64,000 nt of DNA from Pseudo-nitzschia pungens (Eukaryota > Bacillariophyta > Bacillariophyceae > Bacillariales > Bacillariaceae). The position numbers were made by a program, and so were the translations under genes. Location of the stretch: contig CM074759.1 in the NCBI GenBank assembly GCA_037355855.1, positions 3,720,001 through 3,784,000 of the forward strand, in the 5' to 3' direction. Positions within the stretch are counted from its first letter, which is position 1; the number at the start of each line of letters is the position of its first letter. The notes under the pieces are model-generated. The model worked only from the letters and a program-made list of their open reading frames with translations. It was not told the DNA's origin and did no database searches. Of this stretch, positions 29,519-39,945 are shown in pieces.

Positions 29519-32035
29519 GGACTCCTTGAGAGGCGTCCTTATCCCATACCAAGGATACAAGACATCATGAACAAGAGGGGCAAGTACACTCACTTCACAA
29601 AGATTGACTTGTCCATGCAATACTACTGCTTTGAACTGGATGACGCAAGCAAGAAGCTCTGTACCATAGTAACACCATATGGTTGCTATGAATACCAAAG
29701 ACTACCAATGGGAGTTAAAGTCTCCCCGGATGTGGCACAACAACTTATGGAAGATATCCTACAAGACACTGACTGCACTGTCTATATTGATGATATAGGC
29801 GTCTGGACCAATGGATCCTTTGACCTCCACATGAAGACCATAGACAAGATATTGGACCGGCTCAACCAAAATGGACTCAAATGCAACCCACTCAAGTGCG
29901 ACTGGGCTGTACAAGAAACAGACTTCCTTGGATACTGGATGACTCCTACGGCGGTTAAGCCATGGAGAAAGAAGATTGAAGCCATCCTTCAAATGGACCG
30001 GCCTCGAACTATAACCCAAGTCAAGTCATTCCTTGGAGCAGTAGGATACTACAGAGACATGTGGCCTCGCAGGTCCCATGTCCTAGCTCCTCTTTTTGAT
30101 ATCACTGGAACCCCCAAGACTCCTCAAGCAGCTGCCATCAAAGGCAAGCAAAGGAAGGCTCCTTCAGCTTTCACTTGGGGACCAGCTCAAAACAAAGCCT
30201 TTCAAGAAATGAAAGCAATGATAGCAGCGGATGCGCTGAACACCTATCCAGATCTTAACAAGCCCTTTGAACTGTACACTGATGCCTCAGACCTACAGCT
30301 GGGCGCTGCCATCATACAAGATGGCAAGCCTATTGCTTATTGGTCCAAGAAACTATCTGATGCCCAAAAGAACTATACAACCATGGAAAAAGAACTCCTG
30401 GCAATTGTACTCTGTTGCAAAGAGTACCGCAAAATGCTCCTCGGCGGTGTTATCAATGTATACACTGACCATAAGAACCTTACCTTCCGAACACTATCAG
30501 TCCAACGAGTCCTCCGATGGAGATTATTCCTTGAAGAATTCGGTGTCAACCTCACCTATGTGGAAGGCAAGAAGAATGTTCTTGCTGACGCCTTCTCCGG
30601 GCTCCCCAGGATGGACCCACCTACTGTGGGGAAGAAAGAAGCCCTTGGTAAGGGCACTCTTATTGATTTCTTGAACCTTGAAGTCCCGAAGCACGATGAA
30701 GAACTGTTTTTAGCAGATTTCCCCAATCCATTCCAGCACTTATGCAATGACGCAGATCAAGAATTACAAGCTTGTCTGCTGAACAATGAGTGTCTAGTCA
30801 ACCTACCAAACGCCCACGACTTGGAATGCCCAGTAAACTTCTCCAATATCTACCTTCATCAGTTGAAAGACCCTACCATACAATTCAACATTCAATCCAA
30901 AGCCTTCTTCTATCAAGAATTAGAAGGCAACAAGATACTTTGTTACGCCAATCAAGCCAATCCAGACAGCTGGAAAATATACCTTCCCAGATCACTTACG
31001 GATGATACCATACGATGGTATCATCTTCTCTTGGGTCATTGTGGATCCAAGAGGCTATATCAAACTATAACGAGCAGATTCTATGCAGACAACCTAGACG
31101 CGAAGTGCAAAGCCTATATTTGCCCTGACAATTGCATCCAATACAAGAACCTACAATCCAAATATGGCAAGTTGCCACCAAAAGAAGCACCACTGTCCCC
31201 ATTCCATGCAGTACATGTGGATCTAATCGGCCCCTGGAAGATCTCAGCCCAAGGCAAGAACTACAACTTCAAGGCCTTAACTTGTATTGATCCAGTCACG
31301 AATCTCCTTGAAATCATCAGAATCAGGGACAAGTCCTCTCAGCATGTATCAGACCAATTCAAGAACTGCTGGCTCTCAAGATACCCAAGACCTAGCAGGT
31401 GTGTCCATGATAATGGTGGCGAGTTCCTAGGAGCTGAATTTCAAACTACCCTCAAGAAGTATGGAATTCATTCAGTCCCAACAACAGTCAAGAATCCTCA
31501 GTCAAATGCCATATGTGAGCGCGTTCATCACACAGTTGCTGACATCCTACGAGTTCTCATACATGTCAATCCCCCTCAAGCTAACACCAGAGCTAGTCAG
31601 CTCATGGATAATGCTCTCGCGACTTGCATGTATGCCTCCAGATGTGCTGTCAACGCTGCCTTACAAGCTTCTCCAGGTTCTCTAATATTCAATCGAGACA
31701 TGCTGGTTGATCTACCTCTAACAGCCAATCTATTAGCTTTACAGCAGCTCCGACAACAAGGCATAAACAAAGCTCTGCTCAGAGACAATGCCAAACGCAA
31801 GGAACATACCTTCCAACCCAATGACAAGGTATGGATGCAAGAACCGGACCCAGATAAATTACAGCCAAGGAAAACAGGACCATTCACCATTGCTCAGGTA
31901 CATGATAATGGTACTGTTAAAATTCAGAAAACCCCATCGATTGTTGAAACAGTTAACATCCAAAAGCTAACTCCATACAGGGAACCAACGCCCGTTGACC
32001 AATCTGAACCTACAACAATTCACTGGTCAGCTTAA
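29519..32035 (+). CDS. G1 Pol, RT to integrase (5'-truncated but open)
   Basis: The longest open G1 pol in the window, about 839 codons, without protease and the first RT block. RT: RRPYPIPRIQDIMNKRG, FTKIDLSMQYYCFEL and the active site YIDD. RNase [25 protein letters not shown] and [10 protein letters not shown]. Integrase: YHLLLGHCGSKRLYQ with ICPDNCIQYK, the catalytic blocks [19 protein letters not shown] and NPQSNAICERVHH, then a C-terminal KTGPFTIAQVHDNGTV domain. It ends TCAGCTTAA just before the polypurine tract and LTR. No start is credible; at 29517 it is joined to a scrap of inverted linker. Confidence 0.88.
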   Translation, partial: GLLERRPYPIPRIQDIMNKRGKYTHFTKIDLSMQYYCFELDDASKKLCTIVTPYGCYEYQRLPMGVKVSPDVAQQLMEDILQDTDCTVYIDDIGVWTNGSFDLHMKTIDKILDRLNQNGLKCNPLKCDWAVQETDFLGYWMTPTAVKPWRKKIEAILQMDRPRTITQVKSFLGAVGYYRDMWPRRSHVLAPLFDITGTPKTPQAAAIKGKQRKAPSAFTWGPAQNKAFQEMKAMIAADALNTYPDLNKPFELYTDASDLQLGAAIIQDGKPIAYWSKKLSDAQKNYTTMEKELLAIVLCCKEYRKMLLGGVINVYTDHKNLTFRTLSVQRVLRWRLFLEEFGVNLTYVEGKKNVLADAFSGLPRMDPPTVGKKEALGKGTLIDFLNLEVPKHDEELFLADFPNPFQHLCNDADQELQACLLNNECLVNLPNAHDLECPVNFSNIYLHQLKDPTIQFNIQSKAFFYQELEGNKILCYANQANPDSWKIYLPRSLTDDTIRWYHLLLGHCGSKRLYQTITSRFYADNLDAKCKAYICPDNCIQYKNLQSKYGKLPPKEAPLSPFHAVHVDLIGPWKISAQGKNYNFKALTCIDPVTNLLEIIRIRDKSSQHVSDQFKNCWLSRYPRPSRCVHDNGGEFLGAEFQTTLKKYGIHSVPTTVKNPQSNAICERVHHTVADILRVLIHVNPPQANTRASQLMDNALATCMYASRCAVNAALQASPGSLIFNRDMLVDLPLTANLLALQQLRQQGINKALLRDNAKRKEHTFQPNDKVWMQEPDPDKLQPRKTGPFTIAQVHDNGTVKIQKTPSIVETVNIQKLTPYREPTPVDQSEPTTIHWSA

Positions 32036-32051
32036 GTATGGTTTCCATTCA

Positions 32052-32065
32052 ATCATGAGGCACTA
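32052..32065 (+). promoter_or_regulatory. G1 polypurine tract
   Basis: ATCATGAGGCACTA lies directly before the LTR. The same word precedes the LTR at 47664, and close variants precede 4071 and (minus strand) 27784. It marks the plus-strand primer in the family. Confidence 0.75.
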
Positions 32066-32358
32066 TGTGACACTGTAGCGTAGCTACATTCACGAATGAA
32101 TAATTCAACGAATCCCACACGGGAATCAAATATATGTGTCCTAAGTGTTATGGTTGAGTCCCAGAAGATAACATATGCCTAATCGTGGGAACCGACAATG
32201 AAACAACATTTATGGCAGAGCATGCCAAAATTTGGCTATGCTCGCGACCTCAATTTTTATATGTTTCCATTTTCAATTCGCGTAACAATATTCCATAAAG
32301 TATCTAAACATTCACAATATTCATACCACTCCGAAACTTTCTACCTTAACGTGTAACA
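32066..32358 (+). repeat. G1 3' LTR of the inverted segment
   Basis: A 293-bp LTR, TGTGACACTG...GTGTAACA, of the subtype with GTCGAGTCCCAGAAG-like and GGCAGAGCATGCC words. Its right edge adjoins the linker of the host G1 element (GAGGCAAGG). Confidence 0.88.
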
Positions 32359-32428
32359 GAGGCAAGGTGATTGCTGGTTTTGGTGGACCCTTGGGTCTCT
32401 TGTTGGAGGATTGCTTTTGCTGGTGCAA

Positions 32429-33475
32429 TCATGGGAGCCAAACTAGGTCCCCATCGATGCTCTGTTCTGTTCTGCCACCATGACTGGCGTGATATGCTTC
32501 AATTGCGGCTTCACGTGCTGCATTGATGTGGGCTTGGAATGATTCATTGCTGCCAGGGATCTCATGGCACTGAGAGTAGAATGTTTCAGTGTTAGAGGTG
32601 CCGTGATTGGTCTTGTTGGGGCCCTTGGAGTAATTCTTGGAGAACTTGTTCTTTGGGCATTCGGACCAATCATGGTTATGTCCCTGGATCCGACATGGGT
32701 TGGATTTCTTTTTGTTTTGGTTGGCTTTGTTGTTATTGGGACCGGAGCGTTTGCGCGGGTTGGAATTGTTCGAACGTCTTCCATTAGTCTTGTTGGTGTT
32801 CTTGTTCTGTTTGCTGAGGCGGTCGAGACTGCTCATGTGGTCCACAATAAACTGCGACATTGTCTCCAGGGTAAGTTTAAGATGGATTTGGACATAGTCT
32901 TCGATCCAGCTGTTGGGATAGCTGTGGAGAAGAATGGTTAGTGTTTGCAGGTGGTCCAGGTTGGCGGCGAATCCATGTAGCTTGGTGGAGTACTTGATTA
33001 AGGTCATGATGCGATCAGTGTGGTCCTTCCACGTGGATTCAATCTTTTTCTTGCAGGCACCACTTCGTAAATAGACGTGCATGATGTCTCTAGCATCTTC
33101 AGCGTTGCAGTAGAGCTTGATAAATGCCTGGAAGGCTGAGGTGTATCCGTCTCGGGTTAGTGGGTACAGTCAGTGGTTGTTGGCGCGAGTTGCTCATGTT
33201 AGTGTTCTCCACTTCGTCTGAGCATCGACGCATAGGCACCGACCGAAGTACCACATGAGGTCTGAGTCCGGTATGGATAGGTCTTCTGCAGCGTTTAGAA
33301 ACGCTTCTTCGGTGTGGAGCAATTCTTCTAATCCCCCTTTATCAGTGAACAAGGGGATCTTGACGCTGTCCGAGTGATCCTCGGTGTTGTAGACCGATAG
33401 GGTGACTAGCTTGGGTTTGGAGCTGTCGAAGGAGCTCTTGTAAGTGATTGGTGGTTCTCTGTAGATGCCGGTCAT
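32429..33475 (-). pseudogene. G1 gag of the nested element
   Basis: Starts at ATG 33475 (MTGIYREPPITYKSSF). Blocks KIPLFTDKGGLEELL, FGRCLCVDAQTKWR and the knuckle CRIQGHNHDWSEC are present. One interruption near 33190 breaks the frame; the rest (33082-32429) is open to the TGA at 32429-32431. After that TGA the same frame stays open into the linker (to 32359), as in other G1 copies. Confidence 0.83.
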
Positions 33476-33576
33476 GGTTGGAGGAGTTAGCTGAAGAGTT
33501 GCTCTTTGTTGGAGATACAAGGTGCCTCTGTTGTTGAGGCTTTCGGTGTTTCAGTTTTCTTGAGATTTCAGTACTG

Positions 33577-33619
33577 AATTCTACTACTGTTCCTACGTGA
33601 AGCGGACAGTAATTACTGT
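33577..33619 (-). promoter_or_regulatory. G1 leader palindromes
   Basis: ACAGTAATTACTGT at 33606-33619 and TTCAGTACTGAA at 33577-33588, both perfect, in the leader next to the 5' LTR. Confidence 0.8.
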
Positions 33620-33933
33620 GTAACACTCTAAGGTAGAAATTCGGAGTAGTCTGAATAATTGTGTGTTATTTCACTTTACGAGATGGGATTGAAATTAAAG
33701 AGAGGAAATAATGAGCAATGAGGTCATCGCGATCTCTTTATATAATCTGCATCCCTGTATATAACATATATTCTGTATGTAACCTTAATCGTACGATCGC
33801 TCTCTTCTGTATGCCTGTTCATATATACCGGATGTCCGTACATGTATATTATATATATATGTACCGATTGAATCCCATGTGGGATTCGGTTAATTATTAA
33901 TTCGTAACTACTAGCCTACGCTAGCATGTTACA
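33619..33933 (-). repeat. G1 5' LTR of the nested element
   Basis: A 315-bp partner of 27468-27784. The outer flank is the AGAGG duplication. Confidence 0.93.
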
Positions 33934-34364
33934 AGAGGTGTATGCGATGAAGGAAATTGACTGCAAAGCGCTAATTCAGTCATGTGGTGGCAACTTTGCA
34001 AAGCTGCAAGTGAAGGACGTAAAAAAAATTAGGAGTGGAAGCTTAAAAAAAGCCAGCAGGTCTGAAGAAAGAGGAGATAGTTACTGCAGTAGTAGCAGTA
34101 CTAAAGGACAATCCTCCACTTGGGGTAGTGTACTGGACTGCAGAGGAGGACGCTGTTTTGAAGGCAATAGAGAAGGGGGATATCACACTTCAAGACACAG
34201 AGGTTGGAAAGAAGATGGCTGAGGATATTAGAAGTGCACTGAATACAGCAAGAAAGGCTATCACGAACGAGAGGATGGAGATTGCCAGCAAGGCACACCG
34301 CCTGTCCCCTGAGGAAGTCAAAACACTGGAGGAAGCACAAGTGCTGTGGCCTTGTGAGGAGTAG
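33934..34364 (+). pseudogene. DDE transposase gene, 3' part
   Basis: Continuation of the gene interrupted at 27467. When the retroelement and one AGAGG copy are left out of account, the frame (…KACAEV) runs straight into YAMKEIDCKALIQSCGG. A further frameshift near 34080 leads to EEDAVLKAIEKGDITLQDTEV and the stop after VLWPCEE at 34364. This C-terminal region is charged and helical. I assign it no separate activity. Confidence 0.78.
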
Positions 34365-35173
34365 TTGCACAAGCGCTTGTAATTGATGTAGTGGTTTATC
34401 TTTAAAGTGGTGTATTTGTTACAGAGGGACGTTCCTTTATTGTTATTGTTGCAAACAAAAGACCGGAGCAAAAAAAAGTGAGCAAAATTTGGACTCGGAG
34501 ATTTCTAACCTCTATCGATCGAAAAAAAAACGGTAGGCGGACGGACGCTGTGACAGATCGAGTTTTTAGTGTTAAAGTCGTCTACTGGTGCTATGTAAAA
34601 AATGTATTGTATTCTACGTTGTCACGATGACTTTCTGCACTAAACCCTTATTAGTCATTCCGTTAAAATTATACTACCGTACAGACAACAAGCGCGAGCG
34701 CGCGACATTGTATTGCTAATGAACTCGTACGAGTAACTTAAAAGGCTTACCGTAATCTTAGTCTTACTCTCGTCTCGACGGGGTTTTACTCACGTACGGT
34801 ACGTGATTTACGTATTACTTCTTCGTAGTCGTCTTTTGATCGGTTGTACCGGTACCGGTTTTTTTTACGTAATTTGTACGGATAAGGCCACTCCAAATAT
34901 TATTAGAGTTCAGGTTTTCCGCTTACTCGATTACTAGGAAGAAACCCAGACAAACGACTTCGGTACAGCATCGACAAGCCACCGGCATCTCATACCACGA
35001 ACTGGTCACAGAGGAACCAACGAAGGTAAGCGAAGTGCATCGAAAGTGTATCTGAACCAAGATATCGGGCCTAGATACGGTTGACCATGGTAGAATCGAG
35101 CGAATTCATGGTTGTTGGGGTTTGGACCAAGCTTGGCGGTGGTTTACCATCAGAAAGGGCTTGAAACGATGAG
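34365..35173. other. Intergenic region upstream of eS21
   Basis: No ORF or repeat recognised. It is AT-rich with ACGTACGGTACGTGA-like inverted words near 34791-34810. It presumably contains the transposon's end and the eS21 promoter, but I can point to neither. Confidence 0.4.
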
Positions 35174-35299
35174 GTGAAGATCATCGATTCCGACCGAAGT
35201 TTGCGAATTCATTCTCTTGAGAAAAACTCAGCTCACATGCAATGTCTCCTGGTTATTGACCTTTTTCGAAAAATCGAAGAAAAGCAGCCAATCGACAAT

Positions 35300-35557
35300 A
35301 TGCAAAACGAAGCCGGAGAAAACGTGGACCTCTACGTCCCCCGAAAGTGCAACTGGACGAACAGATTGGTCGAAGCCAAGGACCACTCTAGTGTTCAGAT
35401 CAATGTTGCTAATGTTGATCCTGTAACTGGCCTGGCCACTGGGGATGCTACACCATTCTGTCTTGTTGGATATATTCGAAAGATTTCCGAGGGAGATATG
35501 GCTTTGACGGCATTGGTACAAAAGAACGACGCTGCTTTACTCTCGTCTGAAGAGTGA
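35300..35557 (+). CDS. RPS21: Cytosolic 40S ribosomal protein eS21
   Basis: An 85-residue protein starting MQNEAGENVDLYVPRKC, the hallmark N-terminus of eukaryotic eS21, followed by NRLVEAKDHSSVQINVANVD and an IRKISEGD region. The family is normally about 80-90 residues. It belongs to the small ribosomal subunit head region near the mRNA exit and is a housekeeping gene. The frame is open for 42 more codons upstream (to an ATG at 35174), but those residues do not resemble the family, so I start at 35300; the upstream part may be 5' UTR or hold an intron. It is the only host gene between two large transposon blocks. Confidence 0.93.
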   Translation: MQNEAGENVDLYVPRKCNWTNRLVEAKDHSSVQINVANVDPVTGLATGDATPFCLVGYIRKISEGDMALTALVQKNDAALLSSEE

Positions 35558-36132
35558 ACTATTTTATCCGATAATTCAAGTATTGCTGTCAGCTAGTTAG
35601 AATAAGCTGGCAGTGATGAACAGTCACGAACTAATAGTAGAGCGGATTTTACTTTTCACTTTTCTTCCTTTTATTTCTGGAACCGGTAGGATAAGATAAG
35701 CGTAAACTGGGAGAGCTGACAGAAACCGTTCCCAGGGTGCACGTGTGTCTTGTTTTGGAATATGCTCTAATCCCGTTTGAGTTGGGTAATGGAGGGATTC
35801 AATGAGTTTTGTTGTCACAAGTCAAGCACTCTGGATAATCTAAACCGTTTTCTTGTCGTTGCTCATGTTCTCGCTGTCTCCTTCATTGCTCGTTAGTTCA
35901 TCAAGCAAATGAGCGATTCCCGAAACTATTACTTCGTATTTATTTGTTGTTTTTGTTGTTGTTGTGGTTGTTTTCGTTTATGTCCTACATCATATTACTA
36001 CGAGTCCGATAACAATTGAGACTGGTCCACTGCGTGCCGAAAATGAACTGAATATTCCCGAACCAAACTCCAAAGAAGGCACCGGGAAGGAGAACATACC
36101 AAAAATAAAAATTATTCTGTAATAGAGAAATT
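35558..36132. other. Region downstream of eS21
   Basis: No gene recognised. It contains a TTGTTGTTTTTG-type simple repeat near 35945-35970. The TIR of the next element starts at 36133. Confidence 0.4.
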
Positions 36133-36556
36133 GTTATAACCTCTCGAAGTAACCTGTTTTGTTAGTGGAAACCCCTTGTTTGAGCACCTTTCCAATCTCT
36201 TCATAAAATCACGTTTTTGGTGTTCGCAACTTACTTCACGGGCTTCGGCCTTCCATTATGTGGTTTCTCCACACAACAGCAATCGTGAGCAAGATGGTAT
36301 CACACTTGCAGACTATTGCCATTGTCTTGGATGGGGGGGTTGATCTTGGATCATTGGTTGACGGAGAGCAGAGGGGAGAGCAGCAGAGGGGAAATCGATC
36401 AATTGATCAGATTGATCGATTGCTGTATCAAAATAACACGGCAATCCTTGTCTTGATCCCTGGAGACCCAACAATCTACCACATTATTCAGTCCTATCAA
36501 TTGAAAGAACTTACTCTGGAATCCCCTGGAATTTCTTCCAAATCACCTTCTAAACC

Positions 36557-37201
36557 ATGCCCATCTGCAACAAAAAGGCCCCTTCTGCTCTCAGCAAGAA
36601 ATTTGCCTCCAAACTTTCCCCCCTCGGAACGCTGGGAACGCCTGGAAGACCTCAATTAACAACTTTGCACTGAACAGAAGGGACGTGCTGCTGCTGAAGA
36701 CTCCAGATACCACCAAAATAGACTCTCTGGGGATGGATGAGAGCCGGTTCCTCTCCAATGGCTCCAGAAAGAACCCGCCTGTACCAACAGAAACGCTGGA
36801 AGACTTCGAGGGAGCATCTGCTCTCCAGCCAATCACAATCAATGGAGAGACTGGAGAATCGAAACAGAACCCAAGGCAATTGTTGACTACTCCACCGGTT
36901 GTTCCTCCACTGTCACACCTAGCAGAAGCAGCAGCAGCAAAACCGGAGGGAATACCAGCAGCAATCCAAGAAATCCGGGGCTGTGGACACCGCCGATGAA
37001 GAAGACACCACTCCTGCTTCTGCAAACGTCCTGGGCTTGATTGCTGAGAACCTCTCCTCCAGGAAGAACAGTGCATTGTCAGTTGGTATCAAAGAGCGTG
37101 TTCTAAACCTCAATTGGAAAGGGAAATCCACCGAGCAGATCACTTCCAACATCGTCCGGTGGAACAAGAGGCGCAAGCGCCAGGAAGAAGACAAGAAATA
37201 A
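36557..37201 (+). pseudogene. Unrecognised passenger ORF, frameshifted
   Basis: Three frames look like one former protein: MPICNKKAPSALSKKFASKL from 36557, then a frame through LLLKTPDTTKIDSLGMDESR (36685 on), then from about 36970 DTADEEDTTPASANVLGLIAENL ending in a very basic tail (WNKRRKRQEEDKK, stop at 37201). It is Lys/Arg-rich at both ends with an acidic middle. I do not recognise a domain. Position inside the TIRs suggests it was encoded by that element. Confidence 0.5.
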
Positions 37202-37257
37202 ACTGTATTATTAATTATCATTTATTAGTACTAGTTCCCCCATCATGGTCGTTCGCT

Positions 37258-38110
37258 GTAGATTGTTGATTGTTGTATATTGTTGTGTTGTAGATTGTTG
37301 ATTGGTTTGCTCTTGCTGGAGAGAAACTGTAGTGTTTTGAGGTTGCCAGCAGCAAAATTATGAGCTGTTGCTTGCTGTTGCTTGCTGCTGTTTGCTGCTG
37401 TTTGCTGCTGCTTGTTGCTGCTTGTTACTCCTTGTTGCTCCTTGTTACTGCTGCTTGCCGATTGATCCAATTGATCCACTCGTGTTTGCGTTCCGGACTT
37501 TCAAGTACCGGTATGTTCGATATCCAGACCTGTAGACCTACAATAGCTGAAGCAGTCCCAGCAGTTCTCCTATACATTATGCGTCGGTCAACTTCAATTC
37601 CACCATCTGGACGTCCAAGGTTTTCTAGTGTACCCATGTTCAATATCCAGACTTGTAGATCTACAATAGCTAAAGCGAGATCCAACACCTCTTAGTCCCA
37701 GCAGTTCTCCTATACTTGGACGCGTCGATCGACCTCATTCCCACCACTTCTCCATACTTGGACACGTTGGTCAACCTCAATCCCAGGAGTTACCCTATAC
37801 TTGGACGCGTCCGCTGACCTCATTCCCACTAAGACTGGAGTTTGGGGTACAATCAAAAACCTATCTGAGATAAACTGGTGGAGCAACTCTAATTCATTAT
37901 TTCTATTTTTGCAACTTCGCAAATGCAAAATCCAAACTACCACTAAGAAATACAACAATTGACAATCAACAATGGTGCTAGAGATGCGACAATTGACAAT
38001 GATGGTAGGGACACTGGACACGCACACTAGAGATGCAACAATCAACTGGTTGAGACGCAACAACTGGTGGTGGAGACGGGACAATTGGCAATGGTGGGAA
38101 TGGAAATCAA
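37258..38110. repeat. Minisatellite-rich stretch
   Basis: 37258-37480 is built from GTTGATTGTTG and TTGCTGCTG words. 37513-37830 has repeated phrases: ATATCCAGACTTGTAGATCTACAATAGCT twice, about 120 bp apart, and CTATACTTGGACGCGTC(G/C) with CCTCATTCCCAC four times. 37960-38110 repeats GAGATGCRACAATYRAC. There is no coding signal. Confidence 0.65.
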
Positions 38111-38153
38111 CCATGGTGGCGCTCATGGATCCAGGGGACCAAGTGGTCCCCAT

Positions 38154-38425
38154 TGTGACGGGCTAGCGTAGCTAGCAGTCACGATTAAATAATTAACCGA
38201 ATCCCACATGTAAGCCACCCGGCGCGGCATACTGACCGGTGTTTGAATTGAATTCAAACTGTAAGCCGGACAGCCGAGCAATGCATGTGTGTCAGTATTC
38301 AAATAGTAGCAAGACACGCTCGTGTGTATTCAAACGTTCACACGAAAACTGAAACACTCTCTTAAGAGTTAACGATTAGTCACAATTTTCATACCACTCC
38401 GAAATTTCTACTCTAGACCGTAACA
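38154..38425 (+). repeat. G1 5' LTR (subtype with TTTGAATTCAAAC words)
   Basis: A 272-bp LTR, TGTGACGGGC...CCGTAACA. The middle differs from the other G1 LTRs (TGAATTGAATTCAAACTG, AGAGTTAACGATTA) but both ends and the following palindromic leader are G1. It inserted into the TIR element. Confidence 0.82.
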
Positions 38426-38478
38426 CAGTAATTACTGTTTGTGCTTTACAGTAGAAAACAGTAGAATTCAGTACTGAA
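38425..38478 (+). promoter_or_regulatory. G1 leader palindromes
   Basis: ACAGTAATTACTGT at 38425-38438 and TTCAGTACTGAA at 38467-38478. Two further CAGTAG words lie between them. Confidence 0.8.
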
Positions 38479-38556
38479 CCAAAACAAACGAACAAACATA
38501 CCTTATCCTCAACAAGAGGAGCAACCTTTATCTCCAACAAGCTGATCGACGCAACC

Positions 38557-39579
38557 ATGGCAGGCATCTACAGAGATCCACCAGTCTCCAACAAGAGCTC
38601 CTTCGATAGCTCCAAGCCCAAGCTTGTAACCCTATCGGTTTACGATGCCGAAGACCACTCGGACAGCGTCAAGGTTCCGTTATTTACAGATAAGGGCAGA
38701 CTAGAAGAACTCCTCCACATGGAAGAGGCATTCCTAAATGCAGCAGAAGACATCTCCATTCCAGACGCCTTGCTCATTCGGTACTTCGGTCGATGCCTAT
38801 GCGTCGATGCGCAAACCAAATGGAGAGCGTTGACAAGAACCACACGCGCAAACAACCATCGATTGTATCCACTTACAAAAGAAGGATACACCTCAGCCTT
38901 CCAAGCATTTATCAAGCTATACTGCAATGCCAAAGATGCCAGAGACATCATGCATGTTTATTTACAAAGCAGCGCCTGCAAGAAGAAGATCGAATCCACC
39001 TGCAAGGATCACACGGACCGGCTCTTGACCTTAATCAAGTATTCAGCTAAACTCCATGGTTTTGCATCCAACCTGGACCACCTGCAAACCTTAACCATCC
39101 TCCTACATAGCTATCCAAACAGCTGGATCGAAGACTACGTTCGCATCCATCTGAAACTGACTCCCGAAACCACAGCTCAGTTCATCGTGGACCACATGAG
39201 CAGTCTGGACCGACTTAGCAAGCAGAAGAACAACAAGACCAATGGGCGCCGCTCAAACAACAACGCCAACACCTCCAACAACAATTGAAAACGCTCAGGC
39301 CCCAATAACAAGTCCAACCAGCACAAAAACAAGAAGAAATCCAATCCATGCCAGATTCCAGGCCACAATCATGACTGGTCTGAATGTCCAAAGAACAAGT
39401 TCTCCAAGAACCACAAGGGATCTAACAACAACAATCGATCCCCCACTACGACACCAACCAACGAATCCTTCCAGGCTTGCATCCAAGCCGCGATGAACTC
39501 CGCCATGGAGACCTTCCACAATGAGCATGGTGGACGTACTGAAAGAAGTATCGATGGAGACCTAGTATGGCTCCCATGA
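38557..39579 (+). pseudogene. G1 gag with one in-frame TGA
   Basis: 340 codons from MAGIYRDPPVSNKSSF to the conserved end DLVWLP-TGA, all in one frame, with a single premature TGA at 39286-39288 directly before KRSGPN. The knuckle after it reads CQIPGHNHDWSEC. Without that stop the gene would match the family length. The element is lost shortly after gag (about 39600), so no pol follows. Confidence 0.82.
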
Positions 39580-39689
39580 GTGCAACAGTGGATCAGCATC
39601 CGGATTGTCGAGTAAAGCGACCCTTCGTAACGACCGCCCGTAAGTACCATCTTCACTGTATCCACAGTGCGCAAACTTCCAATTGAATG

Positions 39690-39945
39690 AACCAATTGCT
39701 GCTGCTGATTCCAGTGCTTGCTGCTCACTGTCCCCTGTTATTTACTGCTTGCTGCTCCCCTGTGTACTATCAATGCGTTGCTGCTTGCTGCCCCCCGTGT
39801 ATTATATCGACGCATTGCTGCTTGCTGTGTATTAATACTTTGCTGCTTGCTGTCCCCCCCTTTATTATATTGCCGCGTTGCTGCTGGCTGCTTGCTGCTC
39901 CACCCCCTATCTCGATGCATTGCTGTGCCCTCCTGCCATATTGAT
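39690..39945. repeat. TTGCTGCTTGCTGC-type low-complexity region
   Basis: Irregular repeats of GTTGCTGCTTGCTG with TGTATTA and CCCCTGT words, similar to 37360-37440. No gene. Confidence 0.6.

Larger units (their letters stand above)
27468..33933 (-). mobile_element. G1 gypsy element nested in the transposase gene
   Basis: A 6466-bp minus-strand element with LTRs at both ends (317 and 315 bp) and a 5-bp TSD. Gag is at the right and integrase at the left, but the protease-RT-RNase H block is missing from the minus strand. Instead, an opposite-orientation G1 segment (29519-32358) occupies the centre. Confidence 0.92.

Noticed and set aside
34791..34870. ACGTACGGTACGTGA and ACCGGTACCGGT palindromes upstream of eS21 as operators
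   Set aside because: Short self-complementary words in non-coding DNA with no second instance or known factor. Too weak to annotate as regulatory sites.
35174..35299. 42-codon N-terminal extension of eS21
   Set aside because: In frame but unlike the family; the conserved protein starts MQNEAGE at 35300. Treated as 5' UTR.
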